The notes under the pieces were generated by a model. That model did no database searches and was not told the origin of the DNA. It was given only the letters and a program-made list of their open reading frames with translations. Source: Microbacterium sp. ABRD28 (lineage in GTDB: Bacteria > Actinomycetota > Actinomycetes > Actinomycetales > Microbacteriaceae). Taken from it: a stretch of DNA of 64,000 bases. Below, in pieces: positions 49,249 through 57,739 of the stretch. The position numbers were made by a program, and so were the translations under genes. Numbering within the stretch: position 1 is the first letter of the stretch; every line of letters starts with the position of its first letter. The stretch is taken from the NCBI RefSeq assembly GCF_003850245.1, contig NZ_CP031015.1, positions 992,001-1,056,000 on the forward strand. Direction: 5' to 3'.

Positions 49249-50450
49249 AGGGTCACCTCGGGAACGGATGCCACGGCCTCGCGCAGGCGCTCGGCGGCGG
49301 ACTCGGGCGGGATGTCGCCGATCCACGCCCCCATCGCCGCCTCGGAACCGGCGAGGAACTTCAGCTTGTCGGCCGCGCGACGCGGCGACGTCAGCTGGAG
49401 GTGCAGGCGCGCGCTGTCGCGCGCGACGTGGACGGGGGCCTGGTGCCAGGCGGCGATGTAGGGGGTGGGGGAGTCGTACAGGGCGTCGATGCCGCGGAGG
49501 AGGCGGAGGTACAGCGGCGCGAGCTCATCCCGCTCGGCCGCCGTGGTCTCGGCGAAGTCGGCCACGTGGCGATGGGGGAGCAGGTGCACCTCGATCGGCC
49601 AGCGGGCGGCGAAGGGCACGAAGGCCGTCCAGTGCTCGCCGGTGAGGATCACGCGGTCCGATGCCCGCTCGCGGTCGAGGATGCGCGCGAACAGATCGGG
49701 TCCGGTCTTCTCGATCGAGCGCAGCAGCGCCTGCGTGCGCGGGGTGACGTAGGGGTAGGCGTAGATCTGCCCGTGCGGGTGGGCGAGCGTGACGCCGATG
49801 GCCTCGCCGCGGTTCTCGAACGGAAAGACCTGCTCGATTCCGGGAAGGGCCGAGAGAGCGGCCGTGCGATCGGCCCAGGCCTCGATGACCGTCCGCGCAC
49901 GGATGGGGGTCTGCGTGCCGAACGAGCCCTCGTGGGCGGGGCTGAAGCAGACCACTTCGCAGCGGCCGACCGAGGTGCGGGTGCGGCCGAGCGAGAGCTC
50001 GCCGAGATCTTCCAGGTCGAGCGGCGGGTCGACGGCGGCGGGAGCGTCGCCGTGCGCGGTGCTCAGGGCCGGCCCGAACGACGGCGACCGGTTCTCGAAG
50101 ACCGCGACGTCGTAACGCGAGGGGATCTCCGACGGGTTGGTGGGCGTCTGCGGCGCGAGGGGATCGAGCTCGGCCGGCGGCAGGAAGGCGCGGTTCTGGC
50201 GGGAGGCCGCCACCGAGATCCAATCGCCGGTCAGGACGTCCAGCCGCATGGTCGCGGTCTCGGGGCGAGGGTCCAGGGCGCGCGCGTCGACGGACCGCTC
50301 CGGGCCGAGGGTCGTGTCGGGGTCGTCGAAGTAGATCAGCTCGCGTCCATCGGCGAGGCGGGTCGAGCGCTTGGTGACACCTCCGGTCAGGTCCTCGACA
50401 TCGGGGGTCGTCGACGGGGCGTCGGGGGCGCCGAACTCCTGCATGTTCAC
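49245..50450 (-). CDS. galT: Galactose-1-phosphate uridylyltransferase
   Basis: The 401-residue enzyme exchanges UMP between UDP-glucose and galactose-1-phosphate through a uridylylated histidine. The active site is H224-P225-H226 in THPHGQ-like AHPHGQIYAYPY, His226 being the nucleophile. RTSVGRCEVVCFSPAHEGSF and VHLLPHRHVADFAETT also match the family. GTG 50450 is taken as start because TATCGT lies 6 nt upstream; ATG 50444 is the alternative. A LacI-type operator covers the promoter and start. Confidence 0.95.
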   Translation of the reverse strand: MNMQEFGAPDAPSTTPDVEDLTGGVTKRSTRLADGRELIYFDDPDTTLGPERSVDARALDPRPETATMRLDVLTGDWISVAASRQNRAFLPPAELDPLAPQTPTNPSEIPSRYDVAVFENRSPSFGPALSTAHGDAPAAVDPPLDLEDLGELSLGRTRTSVGRCEVVCFSPAHEGSFGTQTPIRARTVIEAWADRTAALSALPGIEQVFPFENRGEAIGVTLAHPHGQIYAYPYVTPRTQALLRSIEKTGPDLFARILDRERASDRVILTGEHWTAFVPFAARWPIEVHLLPHRHVADFAETTAAERDELAPLYLRLLRGIDALYDSPTPYIAAWHQAPVHVARDSARLHLQLTSPRRAADKLKFLAGSEAAMGAWIGDIPPESAAERLREAVASVPEVTL

Positions 50451-50457
50451 GTCAACA
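50444..50457. promoter_or_regulatory. LacI-type operator 1 at the galT start
   Basis: TGTTCACGTCAACA is a 14-bp imperfect palindrome around a central CG, the usual LacI-family form, and it covers the galT start codon. Confidence 0.65.
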
Positions 50458-50462
50458 CGATA
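50457..50462 (-). promoter_or_regulatory. Leaderless -10 box, galT
   Basis: TATCGT on the minus strand ends 6 nt before GTG 50450. Confidence 0.65.
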
Positions 50463-50474
50463 GCCGGAGGGTCA

Positions 50475-50488
50475 TGGTAACGTCAACA
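50475..50488. promoter_or_regulatory. LacI-type operator 2 between galT and the regulator
   Basis: TGGTAACGTCAACA matches operator 1 at 12 of 14 positions, 31 bp away (about three helical turns), which would suit cooperative binding. Confidence 0.6.
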
Positions 50489-50526
50489 TGCTCCGAATTG
50501 CCGGAGTTGTGTCGGTGGGAGTGGGC

Positions 50527-51534
50527 ATGCGTCGAGTGTCGATGGCCGATGTCGCCGCGGCGGCCGGGGTATCGGGTCAGACCGTCTCCCGGGTGGTGAA
50601 TGCCAGCCCGCGGGTGGATCCGGCCACGCGGTCACGGGTCGAGGAGGCCATGGCCCGGCTCGGCTACCGCCCCCACCGGGCAGCGCGGGCTCTGCGCACC
50701 GGCCGCACTCAGACGATCGGCCTCGTCGTGGCCACCCTCGGCACCGTGGGGAACTCCCGCATGCTGCAGGCTGTGGCGGCGGCCGCCGCCGGGCGCGGGT
50801 ACGGCCTGGCCGTCGCCACCGTGGCCGGACCGGAGTCAGCCGACGACGCCTTCGCGCGACTCGCCGATCAGGGGGTCGACGGCGCCGTCGTGCTGAACGA
50901 GGCGACGCCGTTCGCCGCGGCGGTTCCTGCCGCCGCGGGCTTCCGCCTCGTCCTCGTCGACGCGCCCGTCGTTCCGCGACCGAGCGGGGGAGAGTCGTCG
51001 GGAGTGCACGTCGTCCAGACCGACCACGCGGCGGGCGCCTACGAGGCCACCGCCCACCTTCTCTCCCTCGGTCATCGTCGTATCGCGCACATCGCCGGGC
51101 CGTCCGACTCGTTCGCCGCCGCGGAGCGGGAGCGGGGATGGCGGCGGGCCCTCGCCGAGGCCACGCTGCAGCCGGGCGCGCCGGTGCGCGGCGACTGGAG
51201 CGCAGCATCCGGTCATGCCGCCGCCGGCAGCCTCGGCGATGCCACCGCCGTCTTCGTGGCGAACGACCAGATGGCGCTCGGCGCCCTGCGGGCCCTGGCC
51301 GACGCCGGCCAGGAGGTGCCGCGCGATGTCAGCGTGGTCGGCTTCGACGACATCGCCGATGCTGCGCAGTACCGTCCTCCGCTGACGACCGTTCGTCAGG
51401 ACTTCGATGCCCTCGGTGCGAGGGCCGTCGCCGTTCTCATCGACGATGTCGAGTCGACGGGTGTCACGGCACCGATGGTCGAGACGCTCACTCCGACGCT
51501 CATCGTCCGAGCCAGCACCGCTCCTCTGCGCTGA
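50527..51534 (+). CDS. LacI-family regulator of the galactose genes
   Basis: The 335-residue repressor has a full LacI HTH and hinge (MADVAAAAGVSGQTVSRVVN, LGYRPHRAARALRTGRTQTI) and a complete periplasmic-binding-like core ending DVSVVGFDDIADAAQYRPPL TTVRQDFDALG. ATG 50527 behind GGGAG is preferred; an in-frame ATG at 50488 lies inside operator 2. Divergent from galT-galK, with operators in the spacer, it probably represses them and itself until galactose or a galactoside is present. Confidence 0.88.
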   Translation: MRRVSMADVAAAAGVSGQTVSRVVNASPRVDPATRSRVEEAMARLGYRPHRAARALRTGRTQTIGLVVATLGTVGNSRMLQAVAAAAAGRGYGLAVATVAGPESADDAFARLADQGVDGAVVLNEATPFAAAVPAAAGFRLVLVDAPVVPRPSGGESSGVHVVQTDHAAGAYEATAHLLSLGHRRIAHIAGPSDSFAAAERERGWRRALAEATLQPGAPVRGDWSAASGHAAAGSLGDATAVFVANDQMALGALRALADAGQEVPRDVSVVGFDDIADAAQYRPPLTTVRQDFDALGARAVAVLIDDVESTGVTAPMVETLTPTLIVRASTAPLR

Positions 51535-51539
51535 CCGGA

Positions 51540-52520
51540 TCAGACGGTCGCGGCGCGTCGCGCCTCCCACCCGGTGCGGACCATCTCGTCGACGCTGTAG
51601 CGCATCTTCCAGTCGAGGTCGCGGGCGGCGAGCTCTCCGGTGGCGACGATGCGGTCGGGGTCGCCGGGGCGGCGAGCGCCGATCTCGGGCGTGAAGTCGA
51701 TACCGGTGACCCGTGCCATGGCGTCCATGATGTGGCGCACCGACAGGCCGTCGCCCGAGCCCAGGTTGTAGGCGGCCTCGACAGGATCGCCCGCGGTCAG
51801 GCGCTGCGCGGCGACCGCGTGCGCGGCGGCGATGTCGGCGACGTGAACGTAGTCACGCACGTTCGTGCCGTCGGGGGTGTCGTAGTCGGCGCCGTTGATG
51901 CGGGGGGTGCGTCCCTCGATCAGCGCTTCGAAGACCAGCGGGAAGAGGTTGTGCGGTGAGGTGTCGTAGATCGCGCGGTCGCCCGAGCCCACCACGTTGA
52001 AGTAGCGCAGCGAGGTGTGGCGAAGGGGAGCGGCCGTCTCGGCGGTGGCGACCGCCTGATCGCGGATCAGCCACTCGCCGATCAGCTTCGACTCGCCGTA
52101 CGGGCTCGCGGGGCGCTTGGGGAGGTCCTCGGTGACGAGCGGCACGTCGGGGGTGCCGTAGACCGCGGCGCTGGAGGAGAACACCAGGTTCGCCACCCCC
52201 GCCGACTCCATCGCCTCGAGGACGATCCGCGTGCCCTCGACGTTCTGCGCGTAGGTGTGCAGGGGCCGCTTCACCGAGACGCCGGCGTACTTGAAGCCCG
52301 CGACGTGGATGACGCCCGTGACGGCGTGGTCGCGGAGGGTCTGCTCGACGAGCTCGCGGTCGAGGATGCTGCCCCGCACGAACGGGACGCCGTCGGGGAC
52401 GAATCCCGGGTGACCGCTGGAGAGGTCGTCGATGACGACGGGGGGAAGGCCCGCGGCATCCAGAGCTCTGACGATGTGCGCGCCGATGTAGCCGGCTCCG
52501 CCGGTGACAAGCCAAGACAT
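51540..52520 (-). CDS. galE: UDP-glucose 4-epimerase
   Basis: The 326-residue extended SDR has the NAD-binding GGAGYIGAHIV (7-17), DDLSSGH, SSSAAVYG (116-122) and the catalytic Tyr141-x3-Lys145 in YGESK. It interconverts UDP-glucose and UDP-galactose, the third Leloir step. The gene converges with the LacI regulator (5-nt gap) and lies 36 nt downstream of a short LacI-like gene with which it may be cotranscribed. Confidence 0.95.
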   Translation of the reverse strand: MSWLVTGGAGYIGAHIVRALDAAGLPPVVIDDLSSGHPGFVPDGVPFVRGSILDRELVEQTLRDHAVTGVIHVAGFKYAGVSVKRPLHTYAQNVEGTRIVLEAMESAGVANLVFSSSAAVYGTPDVPLVTEDLPKRPASPYGESKLIGEWLIRDQAVATAETAAPLRHTSLRYFNVVGSGDRAIYDTSPHNLFPLVFEALIEGRTPRINGADYDTPDGTNVRDYVHVADIAAAHAVAAQRLTAGDPVEAAYNLGSGDGLSVRHIMDAMARVTGIDFTPEIGARRPGDPDRIVATGELAARDLDWKMRYSVDEMVRTGWEARRAATV

Positions 52521-52556
52521 GGCTCCATCCTGCCGCACGCGGTGGCAGAGCCCGGA

Positions 52557-53114
52557 TCAGTCCTCGGGGAGGTTCCGGACCACGCGGATGGCGCGGGCCG
52601 CCGCATCCGCGTCGTCATCGACGCTTTCGGGGGAGAGCGTCACCACTCTCGTCCCCATGGCCTGCAGCGCGCTGATCTCGGCCGCGACAGGCCCTTCGAC
52701 CCCCGCGACGCCCGCCCCGAGGATCAATCCCTGGGGCCGCTGGCCGCGCAGGGTCTGCAGGATCTTGCGCTCCCGCTCGGGGTCGCCGCCGGTCTCGGCC
52801 ACGGTGAGGATCAACCCCGCCGCCTCGGTCTCGCGCGACAGCGCGCGGGTCAGCGCGCCGAACCTCTGATCGGTCATGTCGGTGACGACGAACGCCGTGA
52901 TGGCCGAGGCGCCGCGCGCGATCGCCTGCGCGGCGACGTTGGCGGTGTAGCCCAGCTTCGTCGCGGCCGCCTCCACGCGGACCCGGTAGCTGTCGGCGAC
53001 CTTGCGATTCGATCCGTTCAGAACGCGCGACGCAGTCGCCAACGACACCCCCGCTTCGCGGGCGACATCGTGGAGAGTGGGTGCACCTCGGGTAAGTGCG
53101 ACGCTCTCGGTCAC
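52557..53114 (-). CDS. Short LacI-like protein lacking about half the ligand domain
   Basis: This 185-residue protein has a normal LacI HTH (LHDVAREAGVSLATASRVLN GSNRKVADSY) and the first part of the binding domain (ITAFVVTDMTDQRFGALTRA, GLILGAGVAG) but stops after VVTLSPESVDDDADAAARAI RVVRNLPED, where a typical protein of about 340 residues would continue for 150 more. A clean leaderless promoter (TACACT 6 nt before GTG 53114) argues that it is expressed. It could be a DNA-binding protein without effector control or a remnant losing function. Confidence 0.8.
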   Translation of the reverse strand: MTESVALTRGAPTLHDVAREAGVSLATASRVLNGSNRKVADSYRVRVEAAATKLGYTANVAAQAIARGASAITAFVVTDMTDQRFGALTRALSRETEAAGLILTVAETGGDPERERKILQTLRGQRPQGLILGAGVAGVEGPVAAEISALQAMGTRVVTLSPESVDDDADAAARAIRVVRNLPED

Positions 53115-53120
53115 ACGCTC

Positions 53121-53126
53121 AGTGTA
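53121..53126 (-). promoter_or_regulatory. Leaderless -10 box, short LacI-like gene
   Basis: TACACT on the minus strand ends 6 nt before GTG 53114. Confidence 0.65.
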
Positions 53127-53208
53127 TGCCCCGCGGGGTCGACGCGGGCAGAAGAATTCGGTACGCTCCGCGCCGGTCGATGACGCGCGAGTGAGCGGGC
53201 GTGTCGGA

Positions 53209-54849
53209 TCAGCCGTCGAGGGCCGCCGAAACGACCGCGCGTGCCTCCTCCTGCACCTGCCGAAGGTGCTCCTCGCCGCGGAGCGACTCGGCGTACAGCT
53301 TGTAGACGTCCTCGGTGCCCGACGGGCGTGCGGCGAACCACGCATCGGCCGTCTGCACCTTCAGGCCGCCGATCGCCGCGTCGTTCCCCGGTGCGTGCGA
53401 GAGCTTCGCGGTGATCGGGTCGCCGGCGAGCTCGGTCGCCGTGACGGCGTCGGGAGACAGCTTCGACAGCTTCGCCTTCTGCTCGGGTGTCGCGGGCGCG
53501 TCGACGCGCTGATAGGCGGATGACCCGAACTCGGCCTCCAGCTCGGCGTAGCGCTCCGACGGGGTCTTCCCGGTGACCGCGAGGATCTCGGCGGCGAGCA
53601 GGCACAGCAGGATGCCGTCCTTGTCGGTGGTCCACACCGTGCCGTCCTTCCGGAGGAACGAGGCGCCTGCCGACTCCTCTCCGCCGAAGGCGACCGAGCC
53701 GTCCAGAAGCCCGGGAACGAACCACTTGAACCCCACCGGCACCTCGTAGAGGCTGCGGCCGAGCCCGGCGACGACCCTGTCGATGATCATCGACGACACC
53801 AGGGTCTTGCCGACCCGCGCCCCGGCGGGCCAGTTCTCGCGGTGGGAGAAGAGATAGTCGATCGCGACAGCGAGATAGTGGTTCGGGTTCATCAGCCCCG
53901 CGTCGGGGGTGACGATGCCGTGCCGGTCGGCGTCGGCGTCGTTGCCGGTGAGAATGTCGTAGTCGTGACGCTTGGCCACGAGCGAGGCCATCGCCGACGG
54001 TGACGAGGGATCCATGCGGATCTTCTCGTCCCAGTCCAGCGTCATGAAGCGCCAGGTCGGATCGACGTCGGGGTTCACGACCGTGAGGTCGAGCTCGTAC
54101 ATCTCGGCGATGCGCGCCCAGTACTCCACCGAGGCGCCGCCGAGCGGGTCGGCGCCGATGCGCACGCCGGCCGAGCGGATGATGTCGACGTCGATGATGG
54201 TGGCGAGGTCGCGCACGTACGCTTCGCGGAAGTCGTAGCTTCCGACCGTGTCAGCGTCGATGTCGCTGTACTTCCTGCGCGCGACGCCCTCGAGGCCGGC
54301 GGCGATGAGCTCGTTCGCGCGGTTCGCGATCCACCCGGTCGCGTCGGTGTCGGCCGGTCCGCCGTGCGGCGGGTTGTACTTGAACCCGCCGTCGGCGGGT
54401 GGGTTGTGGCTCGGAGTCACCACGATGCCGTCGGCCCGCCCGGGGTCATCCGCGCTCTTCCCGCGGTTGTAGGTGAGGATCGCGTGGCTGAGGGCCGGTG
54501 TCGGGACCCACGAGTCGCGGGAATCGACACGGACGTCGATGCCCGCCGCGACGAGCACCTCGATCGCGCTCCGCTCGGCGGGGAGGGAGAGCCCGTGGGT
54601 GTCGCGCCCCAGGAACAGGGGACCCTCGATGCCCGCCATCCGCCGGTAGTCGACGATCGCCTGCGTGGTGGCGAGGATGTGGTCCTCGTTGAAGCTGGTG
54701 TTCAGCGACGATCCGCGGTGACCGCTCGTGCCGAACGCCACGCGCTGCGCGGGGACGGAGGCATCGGGTTTGCGATCGTAGTAGGCGGAGATGAGGGCGT
54801 CGATGTCGATGAGATCGGAGGCCTCGGCGGGCTTTCCTGCGCGCGTCAT
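53209..54849 (-). CDS. pgm: Phosphoglucomutase (alpha-D-glucose specific)
   Basis: The 546-residue enzyme interconverts glucose-1- and glucose-6-phosphate. It has [12 protein letters not shown] at 39-50, the phosphoserine loop [11 protein letters not shown] with Ser147, metal-binding NDADADRHG, sugar-binding GGEESAGAS and phosphate-binding [16 protein letters not shown]. Length and motifs fit the SHNPP-type bacterial Pgm family. It links the neighbouring gal genes, whose end product is glucose-1-phosphate, to glycolysis. CAGACT lies 6 nt before ATG 54849. Confidence 0.95.
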   Translation of the reverse strand: MTRAGKPAEASDLIDIDALISAYYDRKPDASVPAQRVAFGTSGHRGSSLNTSFNEDHILATTQAIVDYRRMAGIEGPLFLGRDTHGLSLPAERSAIEVLVAAGIDVRVDSRDSWVPTPALSHAILTYNRGKSADDPGRADGIVVTPSHNPPADGGFKYNPPHGGPADTDATGWIANRANELIAAGLEGVARRKYSDIDADTVGSYDFREAYVRDLATIIDVDIIRSAGVRIGADPLGGASVEYWARIAEMYELDLTVVNPDVDPTWRFMTLDWDEKIRMDPSSPSAMASLVAKRHDYDILTGNDADADRHGIVTPDAGLMNPNHYLAVAIDYLFSHRENWPAGARVGKTLVSSMIIDRVVAGLGRSLYEVPVGFKWFVPGLLDGSVAFGGEESAGASFLRKDGTVWTTDKDGILLCLLAAEILAVTGKTPSERYAELEAEFGSSAYQRVDAPATPEQKAKLSKLSPDAVTATELAGDPITAKLSHAPGNDAAIGGLKVQTADAWFAARPSGTEDVYKLYAESLRGEEHLRQVQEEARAVVSAALDG

Positions 54850-54855
54850 GCCCCC

Positions 54856-54861
54856 AGTCTG
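54856..54861 (-). promoter_or_regulatory. Leaderless -10 box, pgm
   Basis: CAGACT on the minus strand ends 6 nt before ATG 54849, a weaker box but with exact spacing. Confidence 0.5.
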
Positions 54862-54905
54862 CCCCGATCGGGCCACCTCCCGCACGGGTTGACATGGCGG
54901 GTGGC

Positions 54906-54911
54906 TAGGCT
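54906..54911 (+). promoter_or_regulatory. Leaderless -10 box, pheA
   Basis: TAGGCT ends 7 nt before GTG 54919. It lies 45 bp from the pgm box on the other strand, so the two promoters are nearly back to back. Confidence 0.7.
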
Positions 54912-54918
54912 GAACGCC

Positions 54919-55893
54919 GTGACTTCCGACGCCGCCGGGACCGAGGCATCCGTTCCCACTCGCCGGACCTACAGTTTCCTCGGCCCCGCCGGCACCTTCA
55001 CCGAGGCGGCGCTCGCGCAGGTTCCCGAGGCCCGGGGACAGATCTGGCGGCCCGTGCACAACGTCGGTGAGGCCCTTTCCGACGTCATCGACGATCGCGC
55101 GCACGCGGCGATGATCGCGATCGAGAACTCCGTCGACGGCGGTGTGTCCACCGCCCAGGACGCCCTCGCCACCGTTGCGGGTCTCCGGATCATCGGCGAG
55201 TACCTCGTGCCGGTCGACTTCGTGCTCGTCGGGCGCCGAGGAGTGCGGCTCGAAGACGTCTCACTCGTCTCGGCGCACCCGGTGGCCTACGCGCAGTGCC
55301 TGCAGTGGCTGACGCGGACCCTTCCCGCCCACGCGCACATCCCGGCATCCAGCAACGTCGCCAGCGCCCTGGGCCTTCTGGACGGCACCAGCGATGCGGA
55401 TGCCGCGATCGCCCCGCCGGGGATCCTCGAGCACCACGACCTCGAGCTTCTCGCCGAGAAGATCGGCGACAACCTCAATGCCGTGACCCGGTTCGTGCTG
55501 GTCGGCAAGACCGTGGCGCCGCCCGATCCGACCGGAGCCGACAAGACATCGCTCATCGTCGAGCTTCCCGATGACCGCCCGGGGGCGCTCCTGGAGATGC
55601 TCGAGCAGTTCGCCACCCGCGGGATCAATCTCTCGCTCCTCGCCTCACGGCCGATCGGCGACGAGCTCGGCCGCTATCGCTTCGTCATCGACGCCGACGG
55701 CCATGTCCATGACGAGCGCATGGCCGATGCGCTGCTGGGCCTTCGCCGCTTCAGCCCGAAGGTGATCTTCCTCGGTTCGTACCCGCGGGCCGACCGAGCC
55801 GTCGTGCGCTATCCCGACCGGTACTCCGACGACGTCTTCGTCGAGGCGCGCGACTGGCTGCGAGGACTCCTCAGCGGCGAGCCCGAGCACTGA
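54919..55893 (+). CDS. pheA: Prephenate dehydratase
   Basis: The 324-residue monofunctional enzyme converts prephenate to phenylpyruvate. It opens with the [15 protein letters not shown] signature, has [16 protein letters not shown], and [10 protein letters not shown], the TRF motif essential for activity. A C-terminal ACT domain ([40 protein letters not shown]) provides phenylalanine feedback control. No chorismate mutase domain is fused. GTG 54919 follows the TAGGCT box directly. Confidence 0.95.
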   Translation: MTSDAAGTEASVPTRRTYSFLGPAGTFTEAALAQVPEARGQIWRPVHNVGEALSDVIDDRAHAAMIAIENSVDGGVSTAQDALATVAGLRIIGEYLVPVDFVLVGRRGVRLEDVSLVSAHPVAYAQCLQWLTRTLPAHAHIPASSNVASALGLLDGTSDADAAIAPPGILEHHDLELLAEKIGDNLNAVTRFVLVGKTVAPPDPTGADKTSLIVELPDDRPGALLEMLEQFATRGINLSLLASRPIGDELGRYRFVIDADGHVHDERMADALLGLRRFSPKVIFLGSYPRADRAVVRYPDRYSDDVFVEARDWLRGLLSGEPEH

Positions 55894-55939
55894 TCGACCG
55901 CCGACGGCATCGGGTGTTCCTCGGGCTGCTCCCCGGTCC

Positions 55940-55945
55940 TACACT
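55940..55945 (+). promoter_or_regulatory. Leaderless -10 box, LtrA-like gene
   Basis: TACACT ends 6 nt before GTG 55952. Confidence 0.65.
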
Positions 55946-55951
55946 GACCTC

Positions 55952-57196
55952 GTGAGCCCCGCAGACCCCCCGGCTCCGGCCGGCCGCCGCCCTGGTCGGG
56001 TGCGCCTGCCGCGGCCGATGACCACGGGCGAGGACAGCCGGGTCACGACGTTCGAGCTGTTCTTCGATCTCGTCTACGTCTTCGCGTTCACGCAGGTCTC
56101 GCGGCTGATGGCAGAGACGCACAATGCAGCGGGTATCGCGCAGGCTCTGATCATCCTGGCCCTGCTGTGGTGGACCTGGGTGGGTTACGCGTGGCTGGCG
56201 AACCGGCTGCCGGCGGACCAGCCGTTCCTGCGCACCGGGATGACCGTGGCGATGATCGGCGTCTTCCTCTGCGCCCTGACGATCCCCGAGGCCTTCGACG
56301 ACTTCGACGGTGGGCTCTACGGCCCCATCGTGTTCGCCGTCGCGTACGCCGTCGTGCGCCTGGTGCACCTCATCCTGTTCTTCGTCACCGCGACGGATGA
56401 TCCGCCGCTGCTGCGGCAGCTGATGGTGTGGAGCGTGTCGTCGGTGCTTCCCGCGTGTGCCGCGCTCATCATCGGTGCCGCGATCGGTGGAGAGGTGCAG
56501 GCGTGGGTCTGGGCCCTGGCGATCGTGTTCGAGGGGCTGGGCACCCGGGCGCTGTCACCCGGTGGGGGCGGGTGGCGCATCCACTCGGTCGCCCACTGGT
56601 CGGAGCGTCACGGTCTCATCGTGATCCTCGCCCTCGGCGAATCGATCGTCGCGATCGGGGTCGGGGTGGCCCGCGAGCCGATCAGCGTGCCGATCATTCT
56701 CGGCACCGCGACCTCGATCGTGATCTCGGTGCTGCTCTGGTGGTCGTACTTCCGCCGACTGGCGACGGTGGGTGAGCACGCACTCGCCCGGTTGTCCGGC
56801 GGGCCCCTCGTCAAGCTCGCCCGTGACGCATACTCCTACGTCCACTTCCTCATCGTCGCAGGTATCGTCCTGGCCGCCCTCGGCATCGAGGACGCGATGG
56901 CCCACATCACCGACACCGAACCGCTGGGATGGTTCGGTGCGGCCGCGCTCGGCTCGGGCATCGCCCTGTTCGCCGCGGGGACGGTCTGGTTCGCCGTGCT
57001 GGTCGGAGAACGTCGCCCGTACTTCCGTGGTCTCGAGGCGGTCGTCGCCACCGCGTCCATCCCGCTCCTGGCGGTGCTCCCCCCTGCGGCGGCGTTGACG
57101 GCGGCGGTCGTCCTGATGGGCGTGGTCGCGGGCGCGGAAGGCTGGATACACCTCCGCGCCGATCGCCGCGAAGCTCAGTCGTCGACGGCTGCGTGA
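55952..57196 (+). CDS. Low temperature requirement protein A (LtrA) family membrane protein
   Basis: The 414-residue protein has the family start TTFELFFDLVYVFAFTQVSR and about ten further hydrophobic segments, including HGLIVILALGESIVAIGVGV, a conserved LtrA segment with Glu. LtrA was named from a Listeria cold-growth mutant, but the biochemical role of the family is not settled. The 3' end overlaps the convergent MarR gene by 22 bp. Confidence 0.9.
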   Translation: MSPADPPAPAGRRPGRVRLPRPMTTGEDSRVTTFELFFDLVYVFAFTQVSRLMAETHNAAGIAQALIILALLWWTWVGYAWLANRLPADQPFLRTGMTVAMIGVFLCALTIPEAFDDFDGGLYGPIVFAVAYAVVRLVHLILFFVTATDDPPLLRQLMVWSVSSVLPACAALIIGAAIGGEVQAWVWALAIVFEGLGTRALSPGGGGWRIHSVAHWSERHGLIVILALGESIVAIGVGVAREPISVPIILGTATSIVISVLLWWSYFRRLATVGEHALARLSGGPLVKLARDAYSYVHFLIVAGIVLAALGIEDAMAHITDTEPLGWFGAAALGSGIALFAAGTVWFAVLVGERRPYFRGLEAVVATASIPLLAVLPPAAALTAAVVLMGVVAGAEGWIHLRADRREAQSSTAA

Positions 57197-57657
57197 GCCC
57201 GGTAGGTCGCGACCACCCGTGACAGGTAACGGGCGATGACCTCCTGCTCCTCGGCCGTGAAGTCGTCGAGTTCGCGGTCGACGTCCTGGATCATCGGCGT
57301 CAGCATGCCGAGTGCGCGGACGCGGGATGCGGGCGTGGGAACGACCATCACCCCCCGGCGATCGGTGGGGTGCGGTTCGCGCGTGACGTGACCGAGCGCG
57401 ACGAGCCGGTCCACGGCGGTGGTGGTCGACGCCGTCGAGATCCCGAGACGCTTGGCCAGCTCGCTCGGCGTCAGGGGGCCTGTCGTCAGGAGATGCACCA
57501 TCGCCTCGAGGTCGGTCGGATTGACCGTGAGCTCCCGACGCATCCGCTCTTCGAAGAGCTCGCTGACGTCGAGCACTTCGCGCAGCAGCGTGGTGGGCGC
57601 GCGGAACCCGGGCGGGCCGGGGGGTGCCGGCGCTGACGGGACTTCCGCTGCGTGCAC
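57175..57657 (-). CDS. MarR-family repressor divergent from an MMPL transporter
   Basis: The 160-residue winged-helix protein has LEAMVHLLTTGPLTPSELAK, RLGISTASTTTAVDRLVALG (recognition helix) and HVTREPHPTDRRGVMVVPTP (wing). GTG 57657 follows a near-consensus -10 box, TATACT, after 6 nt. It probably represses both itself and the MMPL gene from the AT-rich shared spacer. Confidence 0.9.
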   Translation of the reverse strand: MHAAEVPSAPAPPGPPGFRAPTTLLREVLDVSELFEERMRRELTVNPTDLEAMVHLLTTGPLTPSELAKRLGISTASTTTAVDRLVALGHVTREPHPTDRRGVMVVPTPASRVRALGMLTPMIQDVDRELDDFTAEEQEVIARYLSRVVATYRAHAAVDD

Positions 57658-57663
57658 CGTGCC

Positions 57664-57696
57664 AGTATAACTGCGCTAGTCTTCCTCATATCTAGC
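57664..57696. promoter_or_regulatory. MarR promoter (TATACT) and inverted repeat between MarR and MMPL genes
   Basis: TATACT on the minus strand (57664-57669) ends 6 nt before GTG 57657. GCTAG (57675-57679) and CTAGC (57692-57696) form an inverted repeat with a 12-nt centre, in the most AT-rich spacer of the window. A repressor there could control both divergent genes. Confidence 0.6.
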
Positions 57697-57739
57697 CTTT
57701 CTAATTAAATCCCTCTCATCGACACACAGGAGACGACGG

